Origin: Bacillus sp. NTK071
Lineage (GTDB): Bacteria > Bacillota > Bacilli > Bacillales > Guptibacillaceae
Direction: 5' to 3'
NCBI RefSeq assembly: GCF_017303315.1
Contig: NZ_JAFKOI010000001.1
Coordinates: 248,001-312,000, forward strand
Length of the DNA: 64,000 nucleotides
This document shows, one piece after another, positions 1 to 9,413 of this stretch; positions within the stretch are counted from its first letter, which is position 1, and every line of letters begins with the position of its first letter. The notes beneath the pieces are model-generated. The model was given only the letters and a program-made list of their open reading frames with translations, made no database searches and was not told where the DNA came from. Made by a program: the position numbers and the translations under genes.

Positions 1-1
1 C

Positions 2-613
2 CTTGGAACAGGCGCAGTAATGGTCGGGACATGTGTGGTTATGATCTTCATATCCGGTGCAAGAATTTCTCACTTTGTTTGGCTTGGGATGCTCGGGCTA
101 GCTGGATTTGCTGGTTTGATTTTATCAGCGCCATATCGTATTGCTAGAATAACATCGTATTTAGATCCTTGGAGTGATCCGCTCGGAAGTGGATTTCAAA
201 TCATTCAATCTCTCTATGCTATTGGGCCAGGTGGATTGATGGGACTTGGCCTAGGTCAAAGTCGACAGAAATTCTACTATTTACCAGAACCACAAACTGA
301 TTTTATTTTTGCCATCTTATCAGAAGAACTAGGATTTATTGGTGGGACGTTTGTGATTCTTCTATTTTCTCTTCTTTTATGGAGGGGGATTAGGATTGCT
401 CTTAGAGCACCTGATTTATTTGGAAGTCTCTTGGCAGTAGGAATCATCGGCATGCTGGCCATTCAAGTTATGATTAATATTGGAGTTGTCACAGGACTTA
501 TGCCTGTAACAGGAATTACGCTCCCTTTCCTTAGTTATGGAGGTTCATCATTAACACTTATGCTGGTCGCGATGGGGGTTCTTCTCAATATCAGTCGATA
601 TGCTAAGTTTTAA
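2..613 (+). CDS. spoVE: SpoVE (FtsW/RodA/SpoVE family lipid II polymerase), 3' part only
   Basis: This is the C-terminal part of a SEDS-family integral membrane glycosyltransferase; the 5' end lies before the window. The reading frame is open from base 2 and opens with the Leu-Gly-Thr-Gly piece of the family's conserved loop. Several hydrophobic segments follow, then the highly conserved stretch around PEPQTDFIFAILSEELGFIG and the C-terminal block GLMPVTGITLPFLSYGGSS, both typical of FtsW/SpoVE. Similarity to B. subtilis SpoVE, as I recall it, is very high up to the NISRY end. SpoVE polymerises peptidoglycan for the spore cortex; FtsW does so at the septum. Position before murB favours SpoVE. 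In B. subtilis murG would follow; here it does not. Confidence 0.9.
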   Translation, partial: LGTGAVMVGTCVVMIFISGARISHFVWLGMLGLAGFAGLILSAPYRIARITSYLDPWSDPLGSGFQIIQSLYAIGPGGLMGLGLGQSRQKFYYLPEPQTDFIFAILSEELGFIGGTFVILLFSLLLWRGIRIALRAPDLFGSLLAVGIIGMLAIQVMINIGVVTGLMPVTGITLPFLSYGGSSLTLMLVAMGVLLNISRYAKF

Positions 614-678
614 TTAGCAACCTTTATTATGCATTCTGAAACCATGGGCTTGATTAATTTGTTCGGAGTCAGGAGGTA

Positions 679-1593
679 ATGATGAGTAAGTTATCACGGT
701 TAGAGGAAGCGTTACGTAATGAAGATGTCGGAAGAATTCGTGTGAACGAGCCGATGTCCAAACATACGACCATTCGAATCGGTGGACCTGCTGATTTACT
801 GATTGAACCGAAGAATACAGAATCACTTAAAAAAATAATCAGCGCCATTCACCAATATGATGTGAAATGGCGTGCTATTGGACGCGGTTCTAACTTGCTT
901 GTAAGTGATAAAGGCATAGATGGCGTAGTCATTAAGCTAGGAAAAGGTATGGACGATATAGAGATTAATGGAACTGAACTGAGAGTTGCGGGAGGTTATT
1001 CTCTCATTAAGCTAGTTACAATCATCTGTAAAAAGGGATTGTCTGGTCTTGAATTTGCAGGAGGAATTCCGGGTTCAGTTGGCGGTGCTGTCTACATGAA
1101 TGCTGGCGCTCATGGAGCCGATGTTTCAGACATCTTAATAAAAGCGTTAGTATTATTTAAAGATGGAAGTTTGGAATGGCTCACAAATGAAGAACTTAAA
1201 TTCTCATATCGGACTTCCGTACTTCAGCAAAGAGCTGGCATTGTTGTAGAAGCCATCTTTGGTTTGAAAAAAGGGGACAAAGATACAATCATCGCAGAAA
1301 TGAACAAGAATAAAGAGTACCGTTCAGATACCCAGCCATGGAAAGAGCCATGCTGTGGAAGCGTGTTTCGAAACCCGCTTCCGAATCATGCTGGCCAACT
1401 AATTGAACAGACGGGTTTGAAAGGTCACCAAATCGGAGGCGCACAAATTTCTAACCTGCATGGTAATTTCATCGTTAATGTAGGTGAAGCAAAAGCAGAA
1501 GATGTTCTTAACTTAATTAACTTGGTGAAAAAAACTGTAAAAGATCGATATGGAATCGATCTTCAAACAGAAGTAGAAATTGTATATGAGTAA
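679..1593 (+). CDS. murB: UDP-N-acetylenolpyruvoylglucosamine reductase MurB
   Basis: FAD-dependent reductase that converts UDP-GlcNAc-enolpyruvate to UDP-MurNAc with NADPH in the cytoplasmic steps of peptidoglycan synthesis. The 304-residue protein shows the FAD-binding [10 protein letters not shown] motif, the [17 protein letters not shown] nucleotide loop, the SYR active-site Arg, the CCGSVFRNP motif with the proton-donor Ser, and the C-terminal TEVEIVYE with the catalytic Glu. Length suits the family. The ATG at 679 has an AGGAGG site about 5 bases upstream; a second ATG at 682 is possible. The gene lies 65 bp after spoVE and ends in a strong terminator, so it is probably the last gene of the upstream mur/spoVE unit. 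Confidence 0.96.
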   Translation: MMSKLSRLEEALRNEDVGRIRVNEPMSKHTTIRIGGPADLLIEPKNTESLKKIISAIHQYDVKWRAIGRGSNLLVSDKGIDGVVIKLGKGMDDIEINGTELRVAGGYSLIKLVTIICKKGLSGLEFAGGIPGSVGGAVYMNAGAHGADVSDILIKALVLFKDGSLEWLTNEELKFSYRTSVLQQRAGIVVEAIFGLKKGDKDTIIAEMNKNKEYRSDTQPWKEPCCGSVFRNPLPNHAGQLIEQTGLKGHQIGGAQISNLHGNFIVNVGEAKAEDVLNLINLVKKTVKDRYGIDLQTEVEIVYE

Positions 1594-1595
1594 TA

Positions 1596-1632
1596 AAAAG
1601 AGTGCTTTTGATTTCAAAAGCGCTCTTTTTTT
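1596..1632 (+). terminator. Rho-independent terminator after murB
   Basis: A long hairpin starts right after the murB stop: AAAGAGTGCTTTTGA pairs with TCAAAAGCGCTCTTT with one T/G wobble, and is followed by a run of T. It separates murB from divIB. Confidence 0.85.
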
Positions 1633-1759
1633 GATTTTTTCTCACAACTTGTTGTGTTCGAAAGAGGTAGTGTATCAAAAACCTATCAAAATGGTTTGAA
1701 AAACAAATTACTACTCTTATATTTACATTGTCTAAGAAAACTATCTTTCTTTTTGACTT

Positions 1760-1800
1760 GGCTATGTTCACTTACATTGTTGACTTCTCGATTTTTGACT
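1760..1800. repeat. Solo arm of dispersed hairpin repeat (family 2)
   Basis: The stretch beginning GGCTATGTTCACTTACATTG and ending in CTCGATTTTTGAC matches, with a few changes, the reverse complement of the right arm of the repeat at 9414-9519. No partner arm is seen nearby, so this is a degenerate half copy. Confidence 0.55.
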
Positions 1801-1952
1801 TAAAGACAATACGAATGTGACAATAATTTTGTAGTTATGAATAAACCGACCGTCACATTTTTCAAGAGGTCGAACTCAAGATTTCACCATAGAACAGCGG
1901 AGCGATAAATCTAGTATGAATTTTCTTCGAGTGGATATTAAGTCCCGTATTT

Positions 1953-1962
1953 ATGCTATAAT
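1953..1962 (+). promoter_or_regulatory. Candidate sigma-A promoter (extended -10) for divIB
   Basis: TATGCTATAAT contains a perfect TATAAT at 1957-1962 preceded by TGC, an extended -10. No good -35 lies 16-18 bases upstream. It is about 110 bases before the divIB start. Confidence 0.5.
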
Positions 1963-2070
1963 AGGTGAAATGACTATTATGAGGTTTATCATGCCGTTCG
2001 GTTGCCATGATGAGCATAATCTGCACGTGATACAATTAGAAGTTTACTAACCGGAGACGGAGGCAAGACA

Positions 2071-2847
2071 ATGGAAGATCGCAAAGTTGTCACAATTGAA
2101 GATCGGATTCCTACATTAAAGGCACAGCGCAAGCAGCGTGCGAATAGAAGGCTAATCGTCTATCTATCAATCTTTTTCTTTCTCATTTTGCTGATCATCT
2201 ATTTCCAATCTTCCTTAAGTCATATTCGGAATATTGAAGTGTTAGGTAATAATTATGTTTCTCAAGAAGAGATTCAGAAGTTAAGTGGTGTGGATGAAAG
2301 CATTAGTTTCTGGAACATTAACACGAAGAAAATTGAAGAGAGCGTTGAGAAATCTAAAGAAATTTCAGAAGCTGTTGTTTCAAGAAAATTCCCTGCCACT
2401 GTTCTTATAGAAGTTACTGAGAATGAAAGAGTAGCTTATTTGAAAAAGGGAAGCAAATACTTCCCAATTCTACAGACAGGTTCAATTCTTGATGCGCTAC
2501 CAAAAGGTGACACCCCTGTAAGTGCACCAATTCTTATGCAATGGAATGAAAGCACAGAGCTTTCAGATATGGCTGGAGAGCTTCGAAAAGTAAAGATGAG
2601 CGTAATTAACCGAATTTCAGAGATTCACTACACACCTGATGACAATAAGGCATTTAACCTGACTTTGTATATGACGGATGGGTACGAAGTGAGGACGAGT
2701 ATTAGCACTTTTGCCGAGAAGGTTAACAACTATCCGCTCATTGTGAACAAACTAAAAGATAAGCCAAAAGGTATCCTTTACCTGAATGAAGGAAGCTGGC
2801 TTCAACCATATGAAGAAGTAAAGGTAGACGTAAAGCCAGAATCATAA
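2071..2847 (+). CDS. divIB: Cell division protein DivIB/FtsQ
   Basis: Bitopic membrane protein of the divisome that works with FtsL/DivIC to activate septal peptidoglycan synthesis. The 258-residue protein has a basic cytoplasmic tail of about 30 residues, one transmembrane helix (about 30-50, rich in Ile, Leu and Phe), then a POTRA domain starting at HIRNIEVLGN with the typical YVSQEEI segment, followed by the FtsQ/DivIB beta domain and a short acidic tail. The ATG at 2071 follows GGAGACGGAGG. In B. subtilis ylxW, ylxX and sbp lie between divIB and ftsA; none is visible here. Confidence 0.9.
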   Translation: MEDRKVVTIEDRIPTLKAQRKQRANRRLIVYLSIFFFLILLIIYFQSSLSHIRNIEVLGNNYVSQEEIQKLSGVDESISFWNINTKKIEESVEKSKEISEAVVSRKFPATVLIEVTENERVAYLKKGSKYFPILQTGSILDALPKGDTPVSAPILMQWNESTELSDMAGELRKVKMSVINRISEIHYTPDDNKAFNLTLYMTDGYEVRTSISTFAEKVNNYPLIVNKLKDKPKGILYLNEGSWLQPYEEVKVDVKPES

Positions 2848-3318
2848 GAAAGTTTGAAAAGACTTTTGATTAATGGACACGGAATGTACTTCTTTAACGA
2901 ACGGTTATAAGCAGGGCATTTCATTGTATATAGTGCAGAAACTTATAAAAAATAGCCAAAATAGAGAAAAACTATCCGATTATTGAAACAGTGACTTTTC
3001 TACTGCATTGACATGGTGTAGACTGTTATTTACGTGCTTCTTTTTTTAATTTGCTTAAACTAGATTGGAAGATTGAAATGATTTAAGTTTTAGAAGTAAA
3101 AAATCAAGAAAATCTTGTGCAAAAGAAGGGAAATTAACGCATTTGTGGAATAGAGTCCTTATATCACATTCTTCCCGGGAGTTAGATAAATCAACCTTGA
3201 GGAAGTTTAGTTCTGTTGGTTGTTGTGTATATAAAGGTGTTGGACATTTTTTCAACCCTAATATAAAGAAATTACAAATACCTGAATATGGTAGTATTTT
3301 GAAGGAGGTGCCAGGAGA
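2848..3318. other. 471-bp non-coding region between divIB and ftsA
   Basis: No gene is supported: the only ORF over 60 codons is on the reverse strand (3055-3255), lacks a ribosome-binding site and matches nothing I recognise. The region is AT-rich and probably carries the promoters of ftsA-ftsZ. No clear terminator follows divIB. Confidence 0.55.
3240..3287 (+). promoter_or_regulatory. Candidate ftsAZ promoters (sigma-A-like and sigma-H-like, overlapping)
   Basis: TTGGAC at 3240-3245 and TATAAA at 3262-3267 are 16 bases apart, a fair sigma-A promoter. Overlapping it, AAGAAAT (3266-3272) and GAAT (3284-3287), 11 bases apart, resemble a sigma-H promoter. B. subtilis ftsAZ is known to have both sigma-A and sigma-H promoters, which makes the pattern plausible but does not prove it. 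Confidence 0.35.
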
Positions 3319-4596
3319 ATGAACAGCAATGAGATATATGTGAGTCTAGACATCGGTACATCCAATGTGAAAGTAATCATTGGTCAGATGACAAACGATT
3401 CATTGAATATACTAGGAGTCGGCAGTGCGCCTTCTGATGGAATTCGCAAAGGATCAATTGTGGATATAGATGAAACTGTTCGTTCAATTAAACAGGCAGT
3501 AGAAAACGCAGAAAGAATGGTAGGTTTATCAGTTCGTTCTGTGATTGTAGGAATTAACGGCAATCATGTTCAGCTTCAGCCTTGTCATGGGGTAGTCGCT
3601 GTATCGAGTGAAGACCGTGAAATTCACGATGAAGATATTGCTAGAGTAATTGACGCAGCACAAGTTGTTTCTATCCCTCCTGAGCGAGAAATTATTGACG
3701 TAATTCCGGGACAATTCGTTGTCGATGGCTTAGATGACATAACAGATCCACGTGGCATGATTGGGGTCCGCCTTGAAATGGAAGGAACAATCATTACTGG
3801 TTCCAAAACGGTATTACATAATTTGTTAAGATGCGTTGAAAAAGCGGGGCTTGAGATTGCTGATATTTGTCTTCAACCGCTTGCGTGTGGAGCAATGGCC
3901 CTTTCCAAAGATGAGCGTAATCTTGGTGTGGCTCTTGTTAACATGGGAGCTGGTTCTACAACTATTTCAATCTTTGAAGAAGGCTCATTAAAAGCTACAT
4001 CAGTTCTACAAATTGGTGGCGACCATGTAACAAAAGATATATCGATTGGTCTAAGAACAACGACTGAAGAAGCTGAGCGAATTAAGATTAAGCACGGTAA
4101 TGCCTTCGTTGATCTTGCTTCAGAAGAGGAAGCTTTTACAGTATCGACTATAGGGAGTTCGGCTGAACAAGAATTTAATCAGTACGAATTATCTCATATT
4201 ATAGAACCTCGGCTTGAAGAGATGTTAGAATTGATAGAAGACGAAATTAAGCGAATGGGAATTCGTGAACTGCCAGGCGGTTTTGTTCTAACCGGAGGTA
4301 TGGTTGGAATGGATGGTGTACTAGAGCTTGCCCGTGATGTTCTGCAGCACAATGTACGTGTTGCTGTCCCTGACTATATCGGCGTACGCGAACCGCAATA
4401 TACAACAGGCATTGGTCTTATCCAATTCACGTATAAAAATGTGAAAATTCAGGGGAAAGAAGTAGCAGCATCACTTAACCCTGAAGATGAAGTGAAGCCC
4501 AAGCGTAGAACAAAAGCCGAACCTCAACCAGGTGAGAAATCTTCACCAGGCATGAAAGAGAAAGTGAAGAATTTCTTTAATCTATTTGTTGAATAA
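3319..4596 (+). CDS. ftsA: Cell division protein FtsA
   Basis: Actin-like ATPase that tethers FtsZ filaments to the membrane. The 425-residue protein begins with the actin-type phosphate-1 motif VSLDIGTSNVKVIIG, has the FtsA-specific 1C subdomain around residues 85-165, the phosphate-2 region GAGSTTISIFEEG and the adenosine motif VLTGGMVGMDGV. A basic, Pro-rich linker leads to a C-terminal amphipathic helix (MKEKVKNFFNLFVE), the membrane-targeting sequence. The start at 3319 has a strong GAAGGAGGTG site. It lies 30 bp before ftsZ and is surely co-transcribed with it. Confidence 0.97.
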   Translation: MNSNEIYVSLDIGTSNVKVIIGQMTNDSLNILGVGSAPSDGIRKGSIVDIDETVRSIKQAVENAERMVGLSVRSVIVGINGNHVQLQPCHGVVAVSSEDREIHDEDIARVIDAAQVVSIPPEREIIDVIPGQFVVDGLDDITDPRGMIGVRLEMEGTIITGSKTVLHNLLRCVEKAGLEIADICLQPLACGAMALSKDERNLGVALVNMGAGSTTISIFEEGSLKATSVLQIGGDHVTKDISIGLRTTTEEAERIKIKHGNAFVDLASEEEAFTVSTIGSSAEQEFNQYELSHIIEPRLEEMLELIEDEIKRMGIRELPGGFVLTGGMVGMDGVLELARDVLQHNVRVAVPDYIGVREPQYTTGIGLIQFTYKNVKIQGKEVAASLNPEDEVKPKRRTKAEPQPGEKSSPGMKEKVKNFFNLFVE

Positions 4597-4626
4597 AGGG
4601 CTATTACAAGATTAGGAGGACCTAAG

Positions 4627-5769
4627 ATGTTAGAGTTTGATATGAATATGGAACAACTAGCGCAAATAAAAGTAATCGGTGTTGGAGGTGGCGGAAGCAA
4701 CGCCGTTAATCGAATGATTGAGAATGGTGTACAAGGTGTAGAATTTATCGCTGTTAATACGGATGCACAAGCATTAAACCTTGCTAAAGCTGAAGTGAAA
4801 ATGCAAATTGGTGGTAAATTAACAAGAGGTCTTGGAGCTGGAGCTAATCCGGAGATTGGTAAGAAAGCAGCTGAAGAAAGCAAAGAACAGATTCAAGAAG
4901 CGCTAAGCGGTGCAGATATGGTCTTTGTAACAGCAGGTATGGGAGGCGGAACAGGAACTGGAGCAGCTCCTGTTATTGCTGAAATTGCCAAAGAACTTGG
5001 TGCACTTACAGTTGGAGTAGTAACACGTCCATTTACATTTGAGGGTAAAAAGCGTTCAACGCAAGCTGTAACAGGTATTGCTATGCTTAAAGAAAAAGTG
5101 GATACATTGATTGTTATTCCTAACGATCGCTTGCTTGAAATTGTTGATAAAAATACACCTATGCTTGAGGCGTTCCGCGAAGCGGATAACGTTCTTCGTC
5201 AGGGTGTCCAGGGTATCTCAGATTTGATTGCAGTACCAGGGTTAATTAACCTTGACTTTGCCGATGTTAAAACCATTATGACTGAACGTGGTTCTGCACT
5301 AATGGGTATCGGAATTGCAACAGGTGAGAATCGTGCATCTGAGGCTGCTAAGAAAGCTATTTCAAGTCCGTTACTCGAGACTTCAATTGATGGTGCCAAG
5401 GGTGTTCTGATGAACATTACTGGAGGATCTAACCTTAGTCTTTATGAGGTAAATGAAGCAGCAGACATCGTTTCATCGGCGTCAGATGAAAATGTTAACA
5501 TGATTTTCGGTTCTGTTATCAATGAAGATTTGAAAGATGAAATTCTTGTCACTGTCATTGCTACAGGATTTGATGAAAGTGAAAATAAAAAGAAAACCGC
5601 ACCTCGTCCTTCTTCTCAATCGAAGCAAACTGCTCCGATACAGCAATCCAAGCAAGAAGAAGAAGAAGTGCAGCCAGAACCATCTAAATTCGGTTCTCGT
5701 GTAGATGAATCGAATGATACATTGGATATTCCTACTTTCCTTCGTAATCGTAAACGCAATAGACGATAA
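4627..5769 (+). CDS. ftsZ: Cell division GTPase FtsZ
   Basis: Tubulin-like GTPase that forms the Z ring. The 380-residue protein carries the nucleotide-binding [13 protein letters not shown] start, the tubulin signature [13 protein letters not shown], and the synergy-loop region near [11 protein letters not shown]. After about residue 315 comes a charged, Gln/Glu-rich linker and the conserved C-terminal peptide DIPTFLRNR with a basic tail (KRNRR), the docking site for FtsA and SepF; sepF lies in this window too. The ATG at 4627 is preceded by TTAGGAGGACC. Confidence 0.98.
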   Translation: MLEFDMNMEQLAQIKVIGVGGGGSNAVNRMIENGVQGVEFIAVNTDAQALNLAKAEVKMQIGGKLTRGLGAGANPEIGKKAAEESKEQIQEALSGADMVFVTAGMGGGTGTGAAPVIAEIAKELGALTVGVVTRPFTFEGKKRSTQAVTGIAMLKEKVDTLIVIPNDRLLEIVDKNTPMLEAFREADNVLRQGVQGISDLIAVPGLINLDFADVKTIMTERGSALMGIGIATGENRASEAAKKAISSPLLETSIDGAKGVLMNITGGSNLSLYEVNEAADIVSSASDENVNMIFGSVINEDLKDEILVTVIATGFDESENKKKTAPRPSSQSKQTAPIQQSKQEEEEVQPEPSKFGSRVDESNDTLDIPTFLRNRKRNRR

Positions 5770-5776
5770 AGTAGTA

Positions 5777-5808
5777 AACCAGCTCTTTTTTAGAGCTGGT
5801 TTTTTATT
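5777..5808 (+). terminator. Rho-independent terminator after ftsZ
   Basis: AACCAGCTCT pairs with AGAGCTGGTT across a T-rich loop, followed by TTTTATTT. It ends the ftsA-ftsZ unit. Confidence 0.88.
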
Positions 5809-5822
5809 TGTCTTAGAAAAAA

Positions 5823-5982
5823 TCTCTGTTCTAAAAGATTGTCACTTTATGAAAAATTATTGAATTAAAAAATCCACACTTCGCTGATTGGAGCAGAAGG
5901 AGGCTCACCGCTCGCCCCCACGGAAAGCGAGCATCCTGGAGCGGGAATTAACCACCTAGCAACAATGTTTACGAACAGAACC
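5823..5982. repeat. Dispersed inverted-terminus repeat, family 1, copy A
   Basis: The left end (CTCTGTTCTAAAAGATTGTC) and the right end (AGCAACAATGTTTACGAACA) are imperfect inverted repeats. The GC-rich core reads GGAGCAGAAGGAGGCTCACC then CGGAAAGCGAGCATCCTGGA. The same ends and parts of the same core recur at 21089-21173, 33530-33764 and 43297-43471. No ORF of note lies inside. Together with the hom promoter region this fills most of the 339-bp gap between ftsZ and hom. Confidence 0.75.
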
Positions 5983-6024
5983 TTGATAAAAAGAAAATAA
6001 ATTCCTTTTTTTCTGAAAACGGTG

Positions 6025-6053
6025 TTGTGTTCCTCTCCTATCACACGTATAAT
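6025..6053 (+). promoter_or_regulatory. Sigma-A promoter for the hom-thrC-thrB operon
   Basis: TTGTGT (6025-6030) and a perfect TATAAT (6048-6053) are separated by 17 bases, placing a start site about 50 bases before the hom ATG. Confidence 0.7.
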
Positions 6054-6108
6054 GTCCATTATATAAAAACAAGTGTCCTCGTCAGAAGGACAAAGGAGTG
6101 GAGAATAT

Positions 6109-7401
6109 ATGAAGGATTGCGTATCAGTTGGATTGTTAGGGCTAGGGACAGTTGGAAGCGGTGTGGTACATATGATTGATTCTCACCAAAAAGAACTGCA
6201 GCAACGAGTTGGGTGCCAGGTTAAAGTGGCAAAAGTACTTGTAAGAGATATGGATAAGGATCGTAGCGTTGACCTAGATGATAGTGTGCTTACTCAAAAT
6301 CCTGATGAAGTGATTAACAATCCAGATGTAGATGTAGTCATTGAGGTCATTGGGGGAATTGATCAGGCTAAGGAATTTATTCTTGCTTCACTCAATAATC
6401 ATAAACATGTTGTTACTGCTAATAAAGATTTAATGGCAATTCACGGAAGAGAGTTATTGACAGCAGCTGTTGAGAATGAGAGCGATTTATTCTATGAAGC
6501 TAGTGTAGCCGGTGGGATCCCGATACTTAGAAGTTTAGTAGAAGGTTTATCTTCCGATCGGATTACGAAGCTCATGGGGATTGTAAACGGAACAACAAAT
6601 TATATTCTCACAAAGATGACAAAAAACAACGTACCTTATGAGAGTGTATTGAAAGAAGCGCAAGATCTTGGCTTTGCTGAAGCAGATCCTACAGCAGATG
6701 TGGAGGGACTGGACGCAGCTAGAAAAATGGTTATCCTTGGCACACTAGGTTTTTCGATGAAAGTAGGCCTTGATGATGTAAAAGTAGAAGGCATTACACG
6801 CGTCGATGAAGATGATATTGCCTACAGTAAAAAGCTAGGATATACAATTAAACTTCTAGGGATTGCAAGCTCTACGAATGGATCAATTGAGCTATCTGTT
6901 CAACCAACATTACTTCCATCACGACATCCTTTAGCATCCGTTAATGATGAATATAATGCAGTTTATGTTTACGGCGAGGCAGTAGGGGAGACGATGTTTT
7001 ATGGCCCTGGTGCAGGACAGCTACCAACAGCAACCGCCGTTGTATCTGACCTTGTAGCTGTTATTAAAAATATGAGACTTGGAGTCAACGGAAAAAGTGT
7101 CATCCTGCCTCAGCATGAACGTAAGTTGAAAGAAGATGAAGATATCAAGAGTAAACACTTCATTAGACTGATTGTTAAAGATGAACCAGGTGCTTTTTCA
7201 AAGATTTCACATCTCTTTCAAGATCGTGGGTTAAGTTTAGAGAAACTTATTCAGGAGCCTGTTGTGAACAATGGAACAGCTGAATTGGTCATCATCACCC
7301 ATGAAACCAATCAAAAAGCTTTTGAGGATGTTCATAATCGATTGAGAGATCTTGATGTTGTTGTAGAAGTGAAAAGTCGCTACCGCGTGGAGGGAATGTA
7401 A
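6109..7401 (+). CDS. hom: Homoserine dehydrogenase
   Basis: NAD(P)H-dependent reduction of aspartate semialdehyde to homoserine, the branch point to threonine and methionine. The protein of about 430 residues has the Rossmann motif [12 protein letters not shown] near its start, the catalytic domain with [13 protein letters not shown] and [11 protein letters not shown] and the [12 protein letters not shown] signature, and a C-terminal ACT domain from about residue 350 ([19 protein letters not shown]) that usually mediates feedback control by threonine. I chose the ATG at 6109 over an upstream GTG at 6073 because AAAGGAGTGG lies just before it. The stop overlaps the thrC start by one base. Confidence 0.95.
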   Translation: MKDCVSVGLLGLGTVGSGVVHMIDSHQKELQQRVGCQVKVAKVLVRDMDKDRSVDLDDSVLTQNPDEVINNPDVDVVIEVIGGIDQAKEFILASLNNHKHVVTANKDLMAIHGRELLTAAVENESDLFYEASVAGGIPILRSLVEGLSSDRITKLMGIVNGTTNYILTKMTKNNVPYESVLKEAQDLGFAEADPTADVEGLDAARKMVILGTLGFSMKVGLDDVKVEGITRVDEDDIAYSKKLGYTIKLLGIASSTNGSIELSVQPTLLPSRHPLASVNDEYNAVYVYGEAVGETMFYGPGAGQLPTATAVVSDLVAVIKNMRLGVNGKSVILPQHERKLKEDEDIKSKHFIRLIVKDEPGAFSKISHLFQDRGLSLEKLIQEPVVNNGTAELVIITHETNQKAFEDVHNRLRDLDVVVEVKSRYRVEGM

Positions 7402-8459
7402 TGAATAGCTGGAATGGGCTTCTGAAACAATACAAAGATTTTTTACCAATAAGTGAAGACACACCAGCACTTAGTTTAAATGAGGGGAATACCCCTCTCC
7501 TGAAACTAGATCAACTCTCTCTTGAGCTCGGTATTTCCTTATACGTGAAGATTGAAGGAGCAAATCCAACTGGTTCTTTCAAAGATAGAGGCATGGTCAT
7601 GGCTGTAGCGAAAGCGAAAGAAGATGGAAGTGATGCGATCATCTGTGCCTCAACAGGAAACACAGCAGCAGCAGCAGCGGCTTATGGAGCAAGAGCGGGC
7701 TTGAGGTGTATCATAGTCATTCCAAAGGGAAAAGTAGCGCTAGGAAAGCTTGCTCAGGCCATGATTTACGGTGCAGAAATCTTTGAAATTGACGGGAACT
7801 TCGATGAAGCGCTCAGAATGGTTCGAGATATTGCGGAAACTGAACCAATCGCACTTGTGAATTCTGTAAATCCCTATCGACTTGAAGGGCAGAAGACAGC
7901 AGCATTTGAAGTGTGCGATCAGCTTGGGAAAGCACCGGATGTGCTCGCTATCCCTGTCGGAAATGCAGGGAATATTTCAGCTTACTGGAAAGGGTTTAAA
8001 GAGTATCTAAACGAAGGAGAACGACCACAAATGCGTGGGTTTGAAGCAGAAGGTTCTGCAGCGATCGTACAAAAAAGAATCATCCCCAATCCCGAAACGA
8101 TTGCAACTGCAATACGAATTGGTAATCCTGCAAGTTGGCATCTCGCTGAAGAAGCTGTTCTTGAGTCACTTGGAAAAATGGATAGTGTGACAGATGAAGA
8201 AATTCTAGTTGCCTATCAGGAACTCGCAAAAAAAGAAGGTGTTTTTGCTGAACCAGCTTCATGTGCTTCAGTGGCTGGCGTGATGAAACAGGTGGCTTCA
8301 GGAGAAATTGAAAAAGGAAGTAGCGTTGTTGCTGTTTTAACTGGAAATGGATTAAAAGATCCAGCAACAGCAATGGATAACGTCATGGCGAAACCGCGCG
8401 TTGTAGCAGCAGACAAGGAAAAGTTTATGGAAGAGTTAAAGGGATGTGTTAGCCATTGA
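7401..8459 (+). CDS. thrC: Threonine synthase
   Basis: PLP enzyme that turns O-phosphohomoserine into threonine. The 352-residue protein has the PLP lysine in GSFKDRGM (Lys61), the [19 protein letters not shown] phosphate-binding region, and the [10 protein letters not shown] motif near the C-terminus. Length fits the short, bacterial class of the enzyme. The ATG overlaps the hom stop codon (TAATG), with GGAGGGAATG serving as ribosome-binding site inside hom. The stop overlaps the thrB start, so all three genes are translationally coupled. Confidence 0.96.
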   Translation: MNSWNGLLKQYKDFLPISEDTPALSLNEGNTPLLKLDQLSLELGISLYVKIEGANPTGSFKDRGMVMAVAKAKEDGSDAIICASTGNTAAAAAAYGARAGLRCIIVIPKGKVALGKLAQAMIYGAEIFEIDGNFDEALRMVRDIAETEPIALVNSVNPYRLEGQKTAAFEVCDQLGKAPDVLAIPVGNAGNISAYWKGFKEYLNEGERPQMRGFEAEGSAAIVQKRIIPNPETIATAIRIGNPASWHLAEEAVLESLGKMDSVTDEEILVAYQELAKKEGVFAEPASCASVAGVMKQVASGEIEKGSSVVAVLTGNGLKDPATAMDNVMAKPRVVAADKEKFMEELKGCVSH

Positions 8460-9373
8460 GTCAAGAAGAACGGATTCATTTAAAAATTCCGGGAAGTACT
8501 TCAAATCTTGGCCCGGGATTTGATTCAATAGGTCTAGCAATAAATCGATACCTCCATGTTCAACTTGAACCTTCAACAGATTGGTCGTTCCATTACATTG
8601 GTTTTGACGAAACTTTTCCTTCAGGTAAAGAAAATATGGTTTATCAAGCGATTGAATATATTGAAGAGAAGTATGGCAATGGCAATTATGCGAAACCACA
8701 TACTGTAACAATGGAAAGTGAGCTTCCTCTTGAGAGGGGGCTAGGAAGCAGTGCTGCAGCGATTGTCGCGGCGGTTGAGATAGCAGACTACACGATGGAT
8801 TTAGGTTTAAGTCTTGATGAGAAGGTTCATATCGCAACGGAGTTCGAAGGTCATGCAGACAATGTTGCAGCATCGCTTTATGGTGGACTTGTTATTGCTT
8901 CAGGCCAAAAAGAGTTAGGGGCAATATCGAGTCAAGTTGAGAACCTAGAGATGATTGCCCTCATTCCGTCACATAAGTTAAAAACCACAGATTCTCGCTC
9001 TGTGCTTCCAGATCACTTGCCATATCAAGAAGCTGTTGAAGCGAGTAGCGTTGCGAATGTCTTTGTTGCAGCCGCTTTGCAGAACAATTGGAAGCTTGCG
9101 GGCAAATTAATGAAATATGATCGATTTCATGAACCATATCGTCAACATCTCGTTCCTGATTTAGCTTATGTAAGGAACTATGCAACACAATTCGGAGCGT
9201 TTGGAGTAGCATTGAGCGGTGCAGGTCCCACTTTGATTGTTTTTACTGGAGTGGGAACATCCAAGGAGCTTCGTCTAAAATTGGAAGAAGCATTTCCTAC
9301 GTACCGCTGTGAAGTTTTATTACCCTCTGTCGGTGGGGTAGAAAGATCCAACTGTGCTTTTCAAAATCAATAG
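8456..9373 (+). CDS. thrB: Homoserine kinase
   Basis: GHMP-family kinase that phosphorylates homoserine with ATP, supplying the thrC substrate. The 305-residue protein has the N-terminal [19 protein letters not shown] motif, the ATP-binding [16 protein letters not shown] motif, the [13 protein letters not shown] segment, and the C-terminal [12 protein letters not shown] motif. The start is a TTG at 8456 that overlaps the thrC TGA; AAAGGGATG sits 10 or so bases upstream and no better start keeps the conserved N-terminus. The gene order hom-thrC-thrB is the same as in B. subtilis, but the location next to ftsZ is not. Confidence 0.95.
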   Translation: MSQEERIHLKIPGSTSNLGPGFDSIGLAINRYLHVQLEPSTDWSFHYIGFDETFPSGKENMVYQAIEYIEEKYGNGNYAKPHTVTMESELPLERGLGSSAAAIVAAVEIADYTMDLGLSLDEKVHIATEFEGHADNVAASLYGGLVIASGQKELGAISSQVENLEMIALIPSHKLKTTDSRSVLPDHLPYQEAVEASSVANVFVAAALQNNWKLAGKLMKYDRFHEPYRQHLVPDLAYVRNYATQFGAFGVALSGAGPTLIVFTGVGTSKELRLKLEEAFPTYRCEVLLPSVGGVERSNCAFQNQ

Positions 9374-9378
9374 TTAAG

Positions 9379-9407
9379 AAGCCGTCCAAACATGGACGGC
9401 TTTTATT
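9379..9407 (+). terminator. Rho-independent terminator after thrB
   Basis: AAGCCGTCC pairs with GGACGGCTT across AAACAT, followed by TTATTT. Confidence 0.85.
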
Positions 9408-9413
9408 TACTTT

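Larger units (their letters stand above)
1633..2070. other. 438-bp intergenic region before divIB
   Basis: No convincing gene is visible. The short reverse ORF that reaches into murB has no ribosome-binding site and unremarkable composition. The region holds a solo arm of a dispersed repeat at about 1760-1800 and an extended -10 promoter at 1953-1962. Confidence 0.6.

Noticed and set aside
1517-1771. 84-codon reverse ORF over the murB end
   Set aside because: It runs through the murB terminator, and its residues are mostly from AT-rich DNA.
3055-3255. 66-codon reverse ORF in the divIB-ftsA gap
   Set aside because: No ribosome-binding site, no recognisable family, and it runs against the neighbouring operon. 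It cannot be excluded as a small gene but there is no support.
5865-6059. 64-codon reverse ORF across repeat copy A and the hom promoter
   Set aside because: Falls on repeat DNA and a promoter, no ribosome-binding site.
8436-8873. 145-codon reverse-strand ORF over thrC-thrB
   Set aside because: Shadow of thrB; composition is that of an antisense frame.
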